This document shows positions 10,201-18,283 of a DNA stretch of 64,000 bases, one piece after another (position 1 is the stretch's first letter; every line of letters starts with the position of its first letter). Source of the stretch: Kosmotoga olearia TBF 19.5.1 (GTDB lineage: Bacteria > Thermotogota > Thermotogae > Petrotogales > Kosmotogaceae); the NCBI RefSeq assembly GCF_000023325.1, contig NC_012785.1, positions 1,984,001 to 2,048,000 on the forward strand, in the 5' to 3' direction. Position numbers and translations under genes: made by a program. The notes under the pieces were generated by a model. That model made no database searches, had not been told where the DNA came from, and saw only the letters and a program-made list of their open reading frames with translations.

Positions 10201-13200
10201 GCTGTATTCAACAAGTTCTGCAGGTTTCTTTCCCAGTGCTGACAAGGTGGAGATGACGCCTTTGGCGTCCGTTATGGCGCTCTCTCCACCTACCAGCAGG
10301 GCCGCCGTACCTGCCGGTATCGTCTCAACATCTATTCCGATTTTTCTTACAATGGTCTGGATATCTGTTGTTGTGAAACCTTCGGGGATGTTTACCAGTT
10401 CGTATACCTTCCTGGTTTCTGTCGCCTCAGGTGTATCTTTCTCGAATGCTACCAGGACTTCTTCCGCCTTCGTTATCTCTTCTTCCGGTCCAATGAGTAC
10501 AAATTTACCGGAAACTTCTATTCCTTCTGCAGCTATTCCTACCTTTTTGAGTAATTCGTTCAGCTCATTCACCGTCAGTGTCGTTTCACGTTCTTCTATT
10601 TTGTAACTGAGCTTCACCATTTCTTCTGGTTTCGTGCTCAGTTTTGCGAGCGTCGCTATGACGTTCTGGGCTTTCTGTATCTCTGTTTTGCTTCCTACAA
10701 CGAGTACAGTGTTGGCAGCTCCTACGAGCTCTGTCTTTATCCCTATCTTTCGTGTTATCGTCTGTAGTTGTTCTATACTGAGTCCTTCCGGCAGATTCAC
10801 CAGAGTGTATGTCTTCTCTTCTACTTTCGTTGCTTCTTCTGTTATCTCCGGCTTGAGCAGTTCTATCATGTTTTTGGTTTCTTCTATTTCGCCGCTCGTG
10901 CCGATCACTATGAGTTTGTCGTCTGTTTTGAGTATCTGTGCGGCCACGTTCAGTGCGTTGAGTGCTTCTTTCACCGTGTTGAGGTCAAGACCTATCGGGG
11001 CTTCCAGAACGGCGTATTCTATCTTGCTTATCTGTGGCCGTTTGTTCAGCCCGTGCAGTCTGGTTATGACCTCGGTGGCTTTGGCGAGGCTTTCTGCTTC
11101 GCCAACCATTACCACAACGTCACCGGCTACTGTTATATCTACCTCTATCCCTATCTTTCTCAGTACCGTTTGCAGGCTCTCAAGGGTAAAGCCCTCAGGT
11201 ACGGAGATAGTCGTGTATTCTTTCTTCACCGGTGTCGCTTCGGCTGTTTCTTTCGGTGCAAGCGCTTTGATAGCTTCTTCTCCTTTTGCTATGTCTTCGT
11301 CCGTTCCCACGAGTACGACGTAACCGGAGATTTCCAGCGTCTTCAGGTTGAGCCCTATGGTTTCGAAGAAGGTACTCAATTCCTGAGGGGTCACACCGAT
11401 CGGCAGCGTGATTATTTTGTAGCTGTATTCAACCAGTTCCGCTGGCTTCTTTCCCAGTGCGGACAGGGTGGAGATGACGCCTTTGGCATCTGTTATGGCG
11501 CTTTCTTCACCGACAAGCAGAGCTGCCGTACCTGCCGGTATGGTCTCCACGTTTATCCCTATCTTCCTAACAATGGTCTGGATATCTGTTGTTGTAAAGC
11601 CTTCGGGAATGTTGATCAATGAATAAGTTGTTTTTGTACCTTCTGCTGATTCTTGAGATGAGAATTGTATTTGTTCCAGGAAGGATTTGGCTTTTTTAAG
11701 ATCTGCACGGGAACCAATTAAAACGAGTGAGTCTGGTAATTCATGTACGGTTAGATTCAGTCCGAGACCTTCGAATATCTGTTCAAGATTTGTGATATCT
11801 ATACCTGGCCTGGATACCAGGGCGTAAGAAAATTCTTCTTCTTTTATCTGGGATTGAAGTCCGTTTATAAATTCAACCATGGATTCAACATCTTCTCGGG
11901 AACCTACAACAATGATTCCGTTTTCTTTGATAAACAGGAAGGTTACCTGTAAGTCCAGGGAAGTTGCTGCTGTTCTAAGGAATTCCTGATTCATGGGCTC
12001 AGTTGTTTCTATGTATTTGTAAACATTGGTTTTAAGAGATGGAAGACCGCTTAGATGCTGAACTATCTCTTTGGCTTTTTGTATTTCCTCCGGATAGCCT
12101 ATTATAGCGAGTCCGTTGTTGAAGGAATAGAGTTTTACATTGATTGACATATCATTCAATAAGGCTGAGAGTTTATCTGTTTCTATGTTTACGTTTGTCA
12201 GAACCGCTATATCTTTTTTTAGAGGCAATACGTCAGTTGTAGCAGGTTCTGTATCTTCTGGTGTCAGTTCTGAGACGAGGCGTTGAATTGCGGCAACGTC
12301 TTCTGGATTTCCAAAAACGATTATTTTATGCTGGGTCTCAACGATCGAAACAGAGAATCCAAGAGTCTTGATCACATTTTCGAGTTCAGAATATGCAACT
12401 TTTTTATCGAGTGTTAAGAGCTTTCCTTCACCGTCGCTTTCGAGTTCTTTATACACCGGTATGAAGTCTTCAACATCTTTTTGAGTGCCTATAACGATTA
12501 CTTTTCCTGCTGCCTCTATGATATTCAAATTGTATGAGAAACTTGAGGCTATGGTTTTCACAGTTCCAAGGTCCAGATTAGCGAGTTTTGGTAATATTGC
12601 ATATCCTTTGTTAACGGTTTTTTCAACTTCTTCTCTTCGCTTTGAAAGAACAGACTCAATTACTTCCGTGGCCCTTTTTACTTCATTTGGAGTTCCAATT
12701 AGTAGCGGACCTGTTGGAGATTTCATGATTTCTACATTGATTCCAAGCTTTGTGATGATGGCCTGAATGGCTTCTATCGAATCTTCAGGAATGTCGACGA
12801 AACTGAATACTATAGTTGATGTTGTTGTACCTTCCGTTGTTTCTGCTGGAATTCCCATCTCAATTTGATTTATAAGATTTCTTGCTTGCAAGACGTTATC
12901 TCTTGTTCCTGCAAGGATATATTTTGAATTTACAGGGAATATTTCAACGGTAATGCCCATTCGAAGTAACAGATCGTTGAATTGCTCGATCCGTGGGAGT
13001 CTTTCAACGATTAGATAATACGGATTCTCTAGCTCTCGTAAGCGTTCTATCTCATTTTCAACAACCTTAACGGTGGTTTCATCCCCGATAACAAGGTATC
13101 CACCGGTGGTTGGAATTATTTTGATTCTTTTGTAAGCCTCTTCCCCAAGGTAACTTTCAAGGTAGGTATTGAATTTTTCGTCGTCCCAACCGGGGAGTGA

Positions 13201-15183
13201 CTTTATGAGTTTGGAGATCTTGCGTTCTTCGATCGGGGAAGTTTTCAATCCGAGATGTGATTCTATCTTGGGTGTCATTTGTTTAATCAGGTTTTGTAAA
13301 CTGGTGAGATCATTCTTGTTTCCACGTACTATGAGGATTTCTATTGAAGGAATGTAGGTGTAATCGATTTTTCCTGTGTATAAGGTTGATATCAAATCCT
13401 TTATACCGCTTTCATAAACGTTCTCAGGAATTTCTATAAAGTATTCTCCTGTTTCCGGGAAGAAAACTTTCTCATATTTTCCCAATTCTTGAAGAGCGCG
13501 TTCAAGAGCTTCCTCAGGGGCAGAGATAAATACGAGTCTTTCAGCTATTGCGTCTATAGTATACTGTTCTGGTTTCAATCCTTCAGTGGCGAAGAAATGT
13601 TCAAGGAAGTTTTTAACGGAATCGAAAGCGTCTGCAGTTTTTATCTCTATAAATCTGCGCGCTATTTTTCCGTGTGATGCTTCTGTGAATTGTGAGATCA
13701 AATATTCTGCAATATCGAGCTTATTTTTCTCTCCCTTAATGATGTAACCATTATTTTCGCCCAGTGATTCGATGATTACTCCAGTTAAATCCTCGATTTG
13801 CATGATGATTTCATTGTCTATGGGAGCGGTATCCCGCAGTATTCTGTAACCAATTGTCTGTGAGCGCAGGGTGATGTCTCGCAATATTTCATTGACTATA
13901 TCCGTCATAGCTTCCGGGAAGGTTAAGGTTATTTTTCCGAGAGATTCAAAGGTACGGTCAACTTGTAGTTGCTCTCCGGGAATATAATTACTGAGCAAAC
14001 TTTCGATAAGACTTGCAAGAGTGATTTTCTCAGTTCTATTGCGGTTTATAACGTCCTCGACGATCTTAAAGTTGTCAGGAAGTTTTACGGTTAAGATCTT
14101 CGGTTTCGATTGTTCGAGATCTTTCTGCAAAGATTTTTTATAACTGTCCAGGTATGAGATGATGATGTTTACATCTCTGGCGCTTCCTGACAGAATCAGT
14201 TTATTAAATTCGGGTAAGGAGTCTATCTTTACAGAGCCATCACAGAGAAAATTGTTGACTTCAGAGGCGATTTTGTAAAAGTAATCAAGAGTTTTTTCTC
14301 CTGATGGAAGCTTCAAAAGCTCCACGTTATATTCTTTTTTTATGTAGGATGAGGTTAGAAGGTTGGAAAGTAGGAGATGGGTTTCGAGATCTCCGAAAGC
14401 TAATAAAGTGGATTCGTTTGGAATATATTCCAGAAAAGCTTCCACCGGTAAAGCTTTTCTAATGGCTTCGAGCTGGTTTTGCCCATCTTCTCCAACCTTT
14501 ATGTCGACGCCGATGTACGTTTTCCAGAACCTGTTAACAACATCTTTGACCTCTTCAGGGGTTCCTATATAAAACGTTCCATCTGTGAGATAGGCATAGG
14601 CAATCTGACTGCCGAGAGAAATGAGGATGTTCCGCAAAATATCTTCGGGGTGTGAGGAGGTGAATCCTACGGTTACCGGGAGTTTTCCAACCTTCTCGGT
14701 GATAACGTGGGAGAGATTCAGAACCTCGTCACTGAAAAGGTAGGTCAATACCGTCTGGAGGTTCATGCTGTAGGTGCTGAAACGGTCAACTGATACCTCG
14801 ATTGCTGATCGCCAGAAACGAAGGATGAGCGTATTATTTTTCAACAATACCTCGGGTTCTTTATTTGCCGGGATCAGTAATGCAACGCTAAGGGACATTC
14901 TGTCCCCAAGATCTCTCGTCCAGAGCCCTTCGACCGGTCCGGCTCTTAATGGAAGGTTCATGTTTTTTCCACTAACGCCGTAAAGCGTCAACGAGTACAC
15001 GGTTTTTGATGGGTTGGATTGGATATTGTAATCTAATTCGTTCAAAGCAGAGCTGAAGGTCATGGTTATCGTGACCGAGCGATCATCCAGAGTAGGTACA
15101 AGAGACTTTAATTGATTTGCATGAATCAGGATTGAAAAGAAAATCAAAAAAAGAAACAATAAAAGCAACGAAGATTTCTTCAT
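7297..15183 (-). CDS. Giant secretin (PilQ/GspD family) with a stack of about 29 periplasmic modules
   Basis: Outer-membrane pore subunit of a type IV pilus or type II secretion machine, about 2628 residues, several times longer than ordinary secretins. A signal peptide (KKSSLLLLFLFLIFFSILI) is followed by an AMIN-like beta domain (about 30-130) and a first STN/N-domain region. Then comes a long run of about 29 alpha/beta modules of about 65-90 residues, each ending in a strand-turn such as LVLIGTDSNI. A second STN-like domain lies near 2215-2300, and the C-terminal secretin domain follows, with VDGSIISNPSIVALSGEEA, ETGVEMTITPTV and GGLVSERE through PFFGDLPFIGKLF. The start is taken as the ATG at 15183; the in-frame GTG at 15192 lies inside the SD GGGGTGATC. 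It is the penultimate gene of the pil block. Confidence 0.92.
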   Translation of the reverse strand: MKKSSLLLLFLFLIFFSILIHANQLKSLVPTLDDRSVTITMTFSSALNELDYNIQSNPSKTVYSLTLYGVSGKNMNLPLRAGPVEGLWTRDLGDRMSLSVALLIPANKEPEVLLKNNTLILRFWRSAIEVSVDRFSTYSMNLQTVLTYLFSDEVLNLSHVITEKVGKLPVTVGFTSSHPEDILRNILISLGSQIAYAYLTDGTFYIGTPEEVKDVVNRFWKTYIGVDIKVGEDGQNQLEAIRKALPVEAFLEYIPNESTLLAFGDLETHLLLSNLLTSSYIKKEYNVELLKLPSGEKTLDYFYKIASEVNNFLCDGSVKIDSLPEFNKLILSGSARDVNIIISYLDSYKKSLQKDLEQSKPKILTVKLPDNFKIVEDVINRNRTEKITLASLIESLLSNYIPGEQLQVDRTFESLGKITLTFPEAMTDIVNEILRDITLRSQTIGYRILRDTAPIDNEIIMQIEDLTGVIIESLGENNGYIIKGEKNKLDIAEYLISQFTEASHGKIARRFIEIKTADAFDSVKNFLEHFFATEGLKPEQYTIDAIAERLVFISAPEEALERALQELGKYEKVFFPETGEYFIEIPENVYESGIKDLISTLYTGKIDYTYIPSIEILIVRGNKNDLTSLQNLIKQMTPKIESHLGLKTSPIEERKISKLIKSLPGWDDEKFNTYLESYLGEEAYKRIKIIPTTGGYLVIGDETTVKVVENEIERLRELENPYYLIVERLPRIEQFNDLLLRMGITVEIFPVNSKYILAGTRDNVLQARNLINQIEMGIPAETTEGTTTSTIVFSFVDIPEDSIEAIQAIITKLGINVEIMKSPTGPLLIGTPNEVKRATEVIESVLSKRREEVEKTVNKGYAILPKLANLDLGTVKTIASSFSYNLNIIEAAGKVIVIGTQKDVEDFIPVYKELESDGEGKLLTLDKKVAYSELENVIKTLGFSVSIVETQHKIIVFGNPEDVAAIQRLVSELTPEDTEPATTDVLPLKKDIAVLTNVNIETDKLSALLNDMSINVKLYSFNNGLAIIGYPEEIQKAKEIVQHLSGLPSLKTNVYKYIETTEPMNQEFLRTAATSLDLQVTFLFIKENGIIVVGSREDVESMVEFINGLQSQIKEEEFSYALVSRPGIDITNLEQIFEGLGLNLTVHELPDSLVLIGSRADLKKAKSFLEQIQFSSQESAEGTKTTYSLINIPEGFTTTDIQTIVRKIGINVETIPAGTAALLVGEESAITDAKGVISTLSALGKKPAELVEYSYKIITLPIGVTPQELSTFFETIGLNLKTLEISGYVVLVGTDEDIAKGEEAIKALAPKETAEATPVKKEYTTISVPEGFTLESLQTVLRKIGIEVDITVAGDVVVMVGEAESLAKATEVITRLHGLNKRPQISKIEYAVLEAPIGLDLNTVKEALNALNVAAQILKTDDKLIVIGTSGEIEETKNMIELLKPEITEEATKVEEKTYTLVNLPEGLSIEQLQTITRKIGIKTELVGAANTVLVVGSKTEIQKAQNVIATLAKLSTKPEEMVKLSYKIEERETTLTVNELNELLKKVGIAAEGIEVSGKFVLIGPEEEITKAEEVLVAFEKDTPEATETRKVYELVNIPEGFTTTDIQTIVRKIGIDVETIPAGTAALLVGGESAITDAKGVISTLSALGKKPAELVEYSYKVFERPGQIALATLRELLTSVGLDVKAIEIGNSLVLIGTDSNISKAIELLDSLKVDSAETGHQELEYSIVELPENIDPDQLEKVLEVLQISARILQLGDFMIVTGDATNLADAERLIKKVVDSAQATETTVVSNELSYKLITLPPGSSLDELSLIAKTLELKLKIQPIGNQVLIAGDLNEIEYIQDIIEKTAVPEKPEGQRNVKLLQKLPGIDADTLKKYLLSKGIAVSDVFDVDNGYLIFGSDSAVEQAQQLTNYLADSTKRSYEFVEVPENISEELLNTLADSLMVDIGITKVSENTFLISGKTEQILKFKETLSGLYSLKTGTLAYRIIKKPGIQLQQLEEIFSGLDLRVKLLETEQNLVIIGKENDIERANKLIEELTTTYNTSAATETNIVISELPRLPGWTLEQITEYLKAADISLRSLFSYGDKVIGIGFSEQLERAKELLNFLVKDQKTEFTKIEKSLATAEQLKNVVDSMDVSVNIIELENAWLLIGNKNALDKIKGIIEGALTEEKDYQSYIYNVTNVSTELELFMEATFPQVETRVFKNLGVIVLKSKDQEALAKAEELIKQIQSKDVEISPEDNFMVKDGLIYVYAENANLIAVMKRIAKSLGISLMVPEELDETFTLTLEGVTWDTFVAAIQECEPVKVEKVNDIYIVRKKEIVSEAPTDDATGEQIYRVYHNIEELKTLIEFYGGTVYADSVNGILVVKGLPKSRVLELMEQVSGTFTSPKKQVKIETRIVDKSLLDDITKQFSTSLGFEQPNILFSSGSLNLSFSILDSVDFAKLLKNLITGSATITAQLEKSNVDGSIISNPSIVALSGEEARIHIGDTIPILLKKIDPATGNIVEELQYLETGVEMTITPTVKDDGTILLDLYIKVSEPQPYANDLYGEKTREAKTKLVISDGNTLTIGGLVSERENVSVTKLPFFGDLPFIGKLFRAEKTTKEQREMVIFITAKVVAP
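9976..11604 (-). repeat. Four tandem copies of a 135-136-residue two-module unit inside the secretin
   Basis: Within the secretin, units begin at residues of about 1197, 1333, 1469 and 1604 (counted from the GTG at 15192) and are 136, 136, 135 and about 135 residues long. Each opens with PEG(F/L) then LQT or IQT then RKIGI, carries one VG turn, a K-P linker, then a second module with an IG turn and an acidic/Thr linker. The first 63 residues of units 1 and 4 differ at only two positions, although the DNA differs by roughly 14% by eye, mostly at silent sites. Confidence 0.85.
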
Positions 15184-15240
15184 GTTGATCACCCCGTATA
15201 ATTGCTATTTTTTTATTTTATTTTTCCTTTATTAATTTTC

Positions 15241-15684
15241 TTAATTTTCTGCCTGGAAAAACTTCACGATGGCAAAGGTGTTGCTTCGAGTATCATTCAG
15301 GAGCACCGCAAATTCTGTAATCCCGTACACAATATATGGAGCAATGAAATCCCCAACTCTGACGGTTTTAAGTTGGTTGTTGACTTCAATAACAGCGTAG
15401 TTGACATCATTTAGTTTTATGTAACTCTTATAAGCCAGTGATGTGGCTTCCACACCAATCTCCAGAAGTGATTGGATGACCTCTTCCGGCTTTGCGAATA
15501 GTGGTTGAAAATAATTTTCTAACTTCAAATTTTTTTCGAATAATGAAAGATCAATTTCTTCTTGTTTGTTATAAACAACACTCTCTTCTGTTATTGCAAG
15601 GGGTTGTATAAACAGAAGAGATAGCAACAGAAAAATACCTATTAGACTAAAAAATATAGAAAAAATAGCAATTTTTTCAAGCAT
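15241..15684 (-). CDS. PilP/GspC-like pilus assembly protein
   Basis: 147 residues with an N-terminal membrane anchor (about residues 3-27), an extended linker, and a C-terminal small beta domain. That domain (VNYAVIEVNNQL, VRVGDFI, VYGITEFAVLL) resembles the homology region of GspC or PilP, which contacts secretin N-domains. Its place directly before the secretin gene fits the pilM-N-O-P-Q gene order. The start is the second in-frame ATG (15684), because the first ATG abuts the AAGGG SD. Family assignment rests on layout and weak similarity, so it is tentative. Between it and the secretin are 57 AT-rich bases. Confidence 0.6.
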   Translation of the reverse strand: MLEKIAIFSIFFSLIGIFLLLSLLFIQPLAITEESVVYNKQEEIDLSLFEKNLKLENYFQPLFAKPEEVIQSLLEIGVEATSLAYKSYIKLNDVNYAVIEVNNQLKTVRVGDFIAPYIVYGITEFAVLLNDTRSNTFAIVKFFQAEN

Positions 15685-15696
15685 AATATACATCCC

Positions 15697-16338
15697 TTAG
15701 AAAAGATCAGTAACATAGAGATCCAATGTCAATTCTACCACAACATTTGTCGGTAAGTCCGTTTTAGGAAGTATTGGGAACCCCAGATTAGACTTTATGG
15801 ATATTTTTTTCATGATAACTTTGGGATCATTAGTTAGCCTTTCCATTATTTTCAAGGTATCCTCTGCGCTACTCGCTATATAGATTCCTTCTAACGCTTT
15901 TCCCTTCGTATTGGTAGAAATGCCCAGTAATTTTGCCAGCTCTTCAAAATTACTTTTTGAAGATAGGAAAGCGACAGTTTCATTTGCTACCTTCGATAAT
16001 TTTTGAACCTGATAATAAGTTTGTTCCAGCTCTTCTATCTCGGTGGTAAGCCTTGAAACGTCTCTGAAGGCGTTAAACATGTAAAAACCCACGAAGAGAA
16101 GAAACGCAGTTATTGTGGTTAAAATTATCAAAATACCAGCGACTCTTGTAGGAATTCCTTTTCTGTGGAGAGGGGTAACTTTTCTTTTTATCCTGTTCTT
16201 GTACTTTTCAGAAACGAATAGCAATTCCCGATTTTGCCCGGATCCAAGGAGGCTTTCTCCCAGAAAGAAGGCGTCTTCGCTAAAATTTTCCATAAAACCT
16301 TTGTTTATTTCATTATCTCCGTTGTTAATCAATTTCAT
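15697..16338 (-). CDS. PilO-like pilus assembly protein
   Basis: About 213 residues. A cytoplasmic N-terminal stretch of about 65 residues with a basic end is followed by one membrane helix (GILIILTTITAFLLFVGFYM), a coiled coil (LTTEIEELEQTYYQVQKLSKV) and a C-terminal alpha/beta domain. This is the architecture of PilN/PilO proteins that form the inner-membrane alignment complex. No strong family signature is seen, and the call comes from topology and gene order. Three in-frame starts lie together (TTG 16344, GTG 16341, ATG 16338), all overlapping the end of the PilN-like gene. The cytoplasmic extension is longer than usual. Confidence 0.55.
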   Translation of the reverse strand: MKLINNGDNEINKGFMENFSEDAFFLGESLLGSGQNRELLFVSEKYKNRIKRKVTPLHRKGIPTRVAGILIILTTITAFLLFVGFYMFNAFRDVSRLTTEIEELEQTYYQVQKLSKVANETVAFLSSKSNFEELAKLLGISTNTKGKALEGIYIASSAEDTLKIMERLTNDPKVIMKKISIKSNLGFPILPKTDLPTNVVVELTLDLYVTDLF

Positions 16339-16897
16339 CACCAACTTTTAGTTCGTAAAGCTTTAGTGTGTAAAGATTGGAAAATTCCATCTCGCCTTTT
16401 AAATTTAACTGATATGGGGTAGAAGGTTTAAGCGCCGGTGAAGGTACAGTGGTTTTTGAGTCTCTATCGTAGATTAAGTAATAGTAAGCTACCCCTGTTC
16501 CACCCTCATAATCTAGCCTGGTCACAATTGATCTGATGGCGTTTTGGTCTTCAAGAAATGCTTCAAGGGTTTTAAAAAAAAGAATTTCTTTTTCTTTGCT
16601 TCGTATATGTTTTTTCAATTCAGAAACACGCCGGGCCAATTTCGCCTGTTCTACTACTAACTCATTTCGTTTTGTGCTTATTGCGCTGGCGTCAATTTTT
16701 GGGACCCCTGTTAGAATGATGCCTACACTGTCCAGCAGGTACCCTTTTATGTATGCAATCTGGTTCAATCGGCTTTCAAAACCTTTAGCAAGAATGAATT
16801 TTCCCATAAGTATTATTCCCAGTGATATTCCTATTACAACAAAGAAGGTGAAAAGGCTATAGACTCTCTTCTTTGAATGCAAGTTTACGTTTACCAA
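16325..16897 (-). CDS. PilN-like pilus assembly protein
   Basis: About 190 residues. A short basic cytoplasmic N-terminus (NVNLHSKKRVYS) is followed by one membrane helix (LFTFFVVIGISLGIILMG), a coiled coil and a C-terminal domain. The short N-terminal tail before the helix is how PilN binds PilM. The start is placed at TTG 16897 because GGGGGTGA lies five bases ahead, the same spacing as at the secretin and RseC-like genes; GTG 16906 sits inside that SD. It overlaps the PilM-like gene by 41 bases. Identification is by layout rather than motif. Confidence 0.55.
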   Translation of the reverse strand: MVNVNLHSKKRVYSLFTFFVVIGISLGIILMGKFILAKGFESRLNQIAYIKGYLLDSVGIILTGVPKIDASAISTKRNELVVEQAKLARRVSELKKHIRSKEKEILFFKTLEAFLEDQNAIRSIVTRLDYEGGTGVAYYYLIYDRDSKTTVPSPALKPSTPYQLNLKGEMEFSNLYTLKLYELKVGDEID

Positions 16898-17888
16898 GAA
16901 TCTCACCCCCTCTTACAAGCAATCCCGCAACGTTGTATGAAAACTGGGGCGAAGCGTCCATACGTAAGGGTAGAGCTAAAACATTTTTTTCATCACCAAG
17001 TATTCTCTTAAAGGTTTCAACATAGATCTTTGTTGAAAGATCACTTTGAGCTACTACAAAAACCGTATCAAAGTAAGGTTCATCGCTGATTGAGGTGTTG
17101 GGAGAGCTGGAGAATGTATTTGATATGTACATCCTTAACTGGTAACCAATAGTCTGAGAAAGATAGTTGGAGGCTTCATCAACAAGGTCCGTATCGACAG
17201 CTTCTTGACAGGTCAAAAAATTTTTTAAGAAATCAAATTTACTTTCATCTGGCTTGGTTAGGTGGTCTATGATAGCATTAAAACCTTCACCTATGTAGTT
17301 GATTCCAATTATTTCGGAGTCTTTGATAATGTACAAAATAGAGTAGTCCAGATCAACAGAAAAGAGTATTCTGGAACCAGCAAAAATTTCTCGAGGTGGA
17401 AGCTTCAAAATCGGGAGAGGATTGATATCCACAATATCAGGTTCGGGGAAACCAACTTCTTTAATCTTTTCAAGAAAATTTTTTAAAAATCTGTCCCTTG
17501 TCACAGCAAAAATTGGTATAACAGAGTTCTTAATTGCTTTTAAGCTGTTTAAAGGGCTTGGAATGACTTCAGCTGGCGGAAGAGAGAACTGAGTTGCTAT
17601 CTTGAAATTGGCCACGTTCATGAGGCTCTTCTCGTTTTTTACCTTCGGAACCTCAACATGTTGAAAAACAACGTTTGATGGGTGGATGGCTGTGGTGATA
17701 ACTTCATCTACATCTAGGACGTTGTATTCGAAATAGCGTTCTGCAGCCTTCTTTAAAGCGTTCTCTCCATATTCGAGGACACTAAAGACCGGTATTATGT
17801 ATTTTTTCTTGACGAGTACTCTCGAAATCTCAGCAAGATCTTCCCAGAAATTTATGGCAGTTACGAACTTTTCGAACAACCCTTTCAC
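16857..17888 (-). CDS. PilM-like actin-fold pilus assembly protein (divergent)
   Basis: About 343 residues, soluble, with no membrane helix. The segment FSVDLDYSILYIIKDSEIIGINYIGEG resembles the second phosphate-binding half of the actin fold, and PEPDIVDINPLPIL resembles the region before it in PilM. The usual N-terminal phosphate-binding loop is not clear, so ATP binding is uncertain. In type IV pili, PilM is the cytoplasmic anchor for PilN. The start is GTG 17888 or TTG 17879; the latter has better spacing from AGGAGTGA. It lies between the pseudopilin and PilN-like genes. Confidence 0.55.
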   Translation of the reverse strand: MKGLFEKFVTAINFWEDLAEISRVLVKKKYIIPVFSVLEYGENALKKAAERYFEYNVLDVDEVITTAIHPSNVVFQHVEVPKVKNEKSLMNVANFKIATQFSLPPAEVIPSPLNSLKAIKNSVIPIFAVTRDRFLKNFLEKIKEVGFPEPDIVDINPLPILKLPPREIFAGSRILFSVDLDYSILYIIKDSEIIGINYIGEGFNAIIDHLTKPDESKFDFLKNFLTCQEAVDTDLVDEASNYLSQTIGYQLRMYISNTFSSSPNTSISDEPYFDTVFVVAQSDLSTKIYVETFKRILGDEKNVLALPLRMDASPQFSYNVAGLLVRGGEILGKRKLAFKEESL

Positions 17889-17893
17889 TCCTA

Positions 17894-18274
17894 TTAATAA
17901 ACTACTCTACCGGTTACTGGCATGATAACCAGCGAAGAACCATCTTCAAATGAAAAAGTAGTGGAACCTTTCTCTATAAAGAAAGAACCATCATCTTCAA
18001 ATCCAAAGATACAATCTTGAGAAGCTGTACCGGGAAAATCTTCAAATTTTCCTCCGGTAGATACTATAAATATCCCTGTTGTATGGTTGTAAAAGATTTT
18101 TCTTCGCTTTGAACTCTGTATTGCTTCCTGCTTTACATCTTCCAGAAAGATATCAAATTGTATTTTCGAAAGTTTTATATTATAACTCCCAAAGAAATTT
18201 ATAATCGGGAAAGAGATTAAGAACATTCCCAATGAGATTAAAAGAATATACAGTACTGTTTCCGTGAGATTCAT
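17894..18274 (-). CDS. GspH/FimT-like pseudopilin lacking a leader peptide
   Basis: 126 residues. An N-terminal hydrophobic helix (TVLYILLISLGMFLISFPII) has a glutamate at position 5, as in mature pilins, followed by a beta-rich globular domain ending SSLVIMPVTGRVVY, which resembles GspH/FimT pseudopilins. There is no basic leader or Gly-cleavage site ahead of the helix, and an in-frame TAA lies three codons upstream of the ATG, so no longer form is possible. The GGGAGG SD is 13 bases from the ATG, longer than usual. It follows the platform gene by nine bases. Confidence 0.6.
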   Translation of the reverse strand: MNLTETVLYILLISLGMFLISFPIINFFGSYNIKLSKIQFDIFLEDVKQEAIQSSKRRKIFYNHTTGIFIVSTGGKFEDFPGTASQDCIFGFEDDGSFFIEKGSTTFSFEDGSSLVIMPVTGRVVY

Positions 18275-18283
18275 GGCTATAAG

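Noticed and set aside
10247-11622. Long open frames on the plus strand opposite the secretin modules (119, 229 and 284 codons)
   Set aside because: They lie antisense to a clearly coding repeat region. Their length follows from repeat structure and codon bias; the proteins are Ser/Phe/Tyr-rich low-complexity sequence with no start context.
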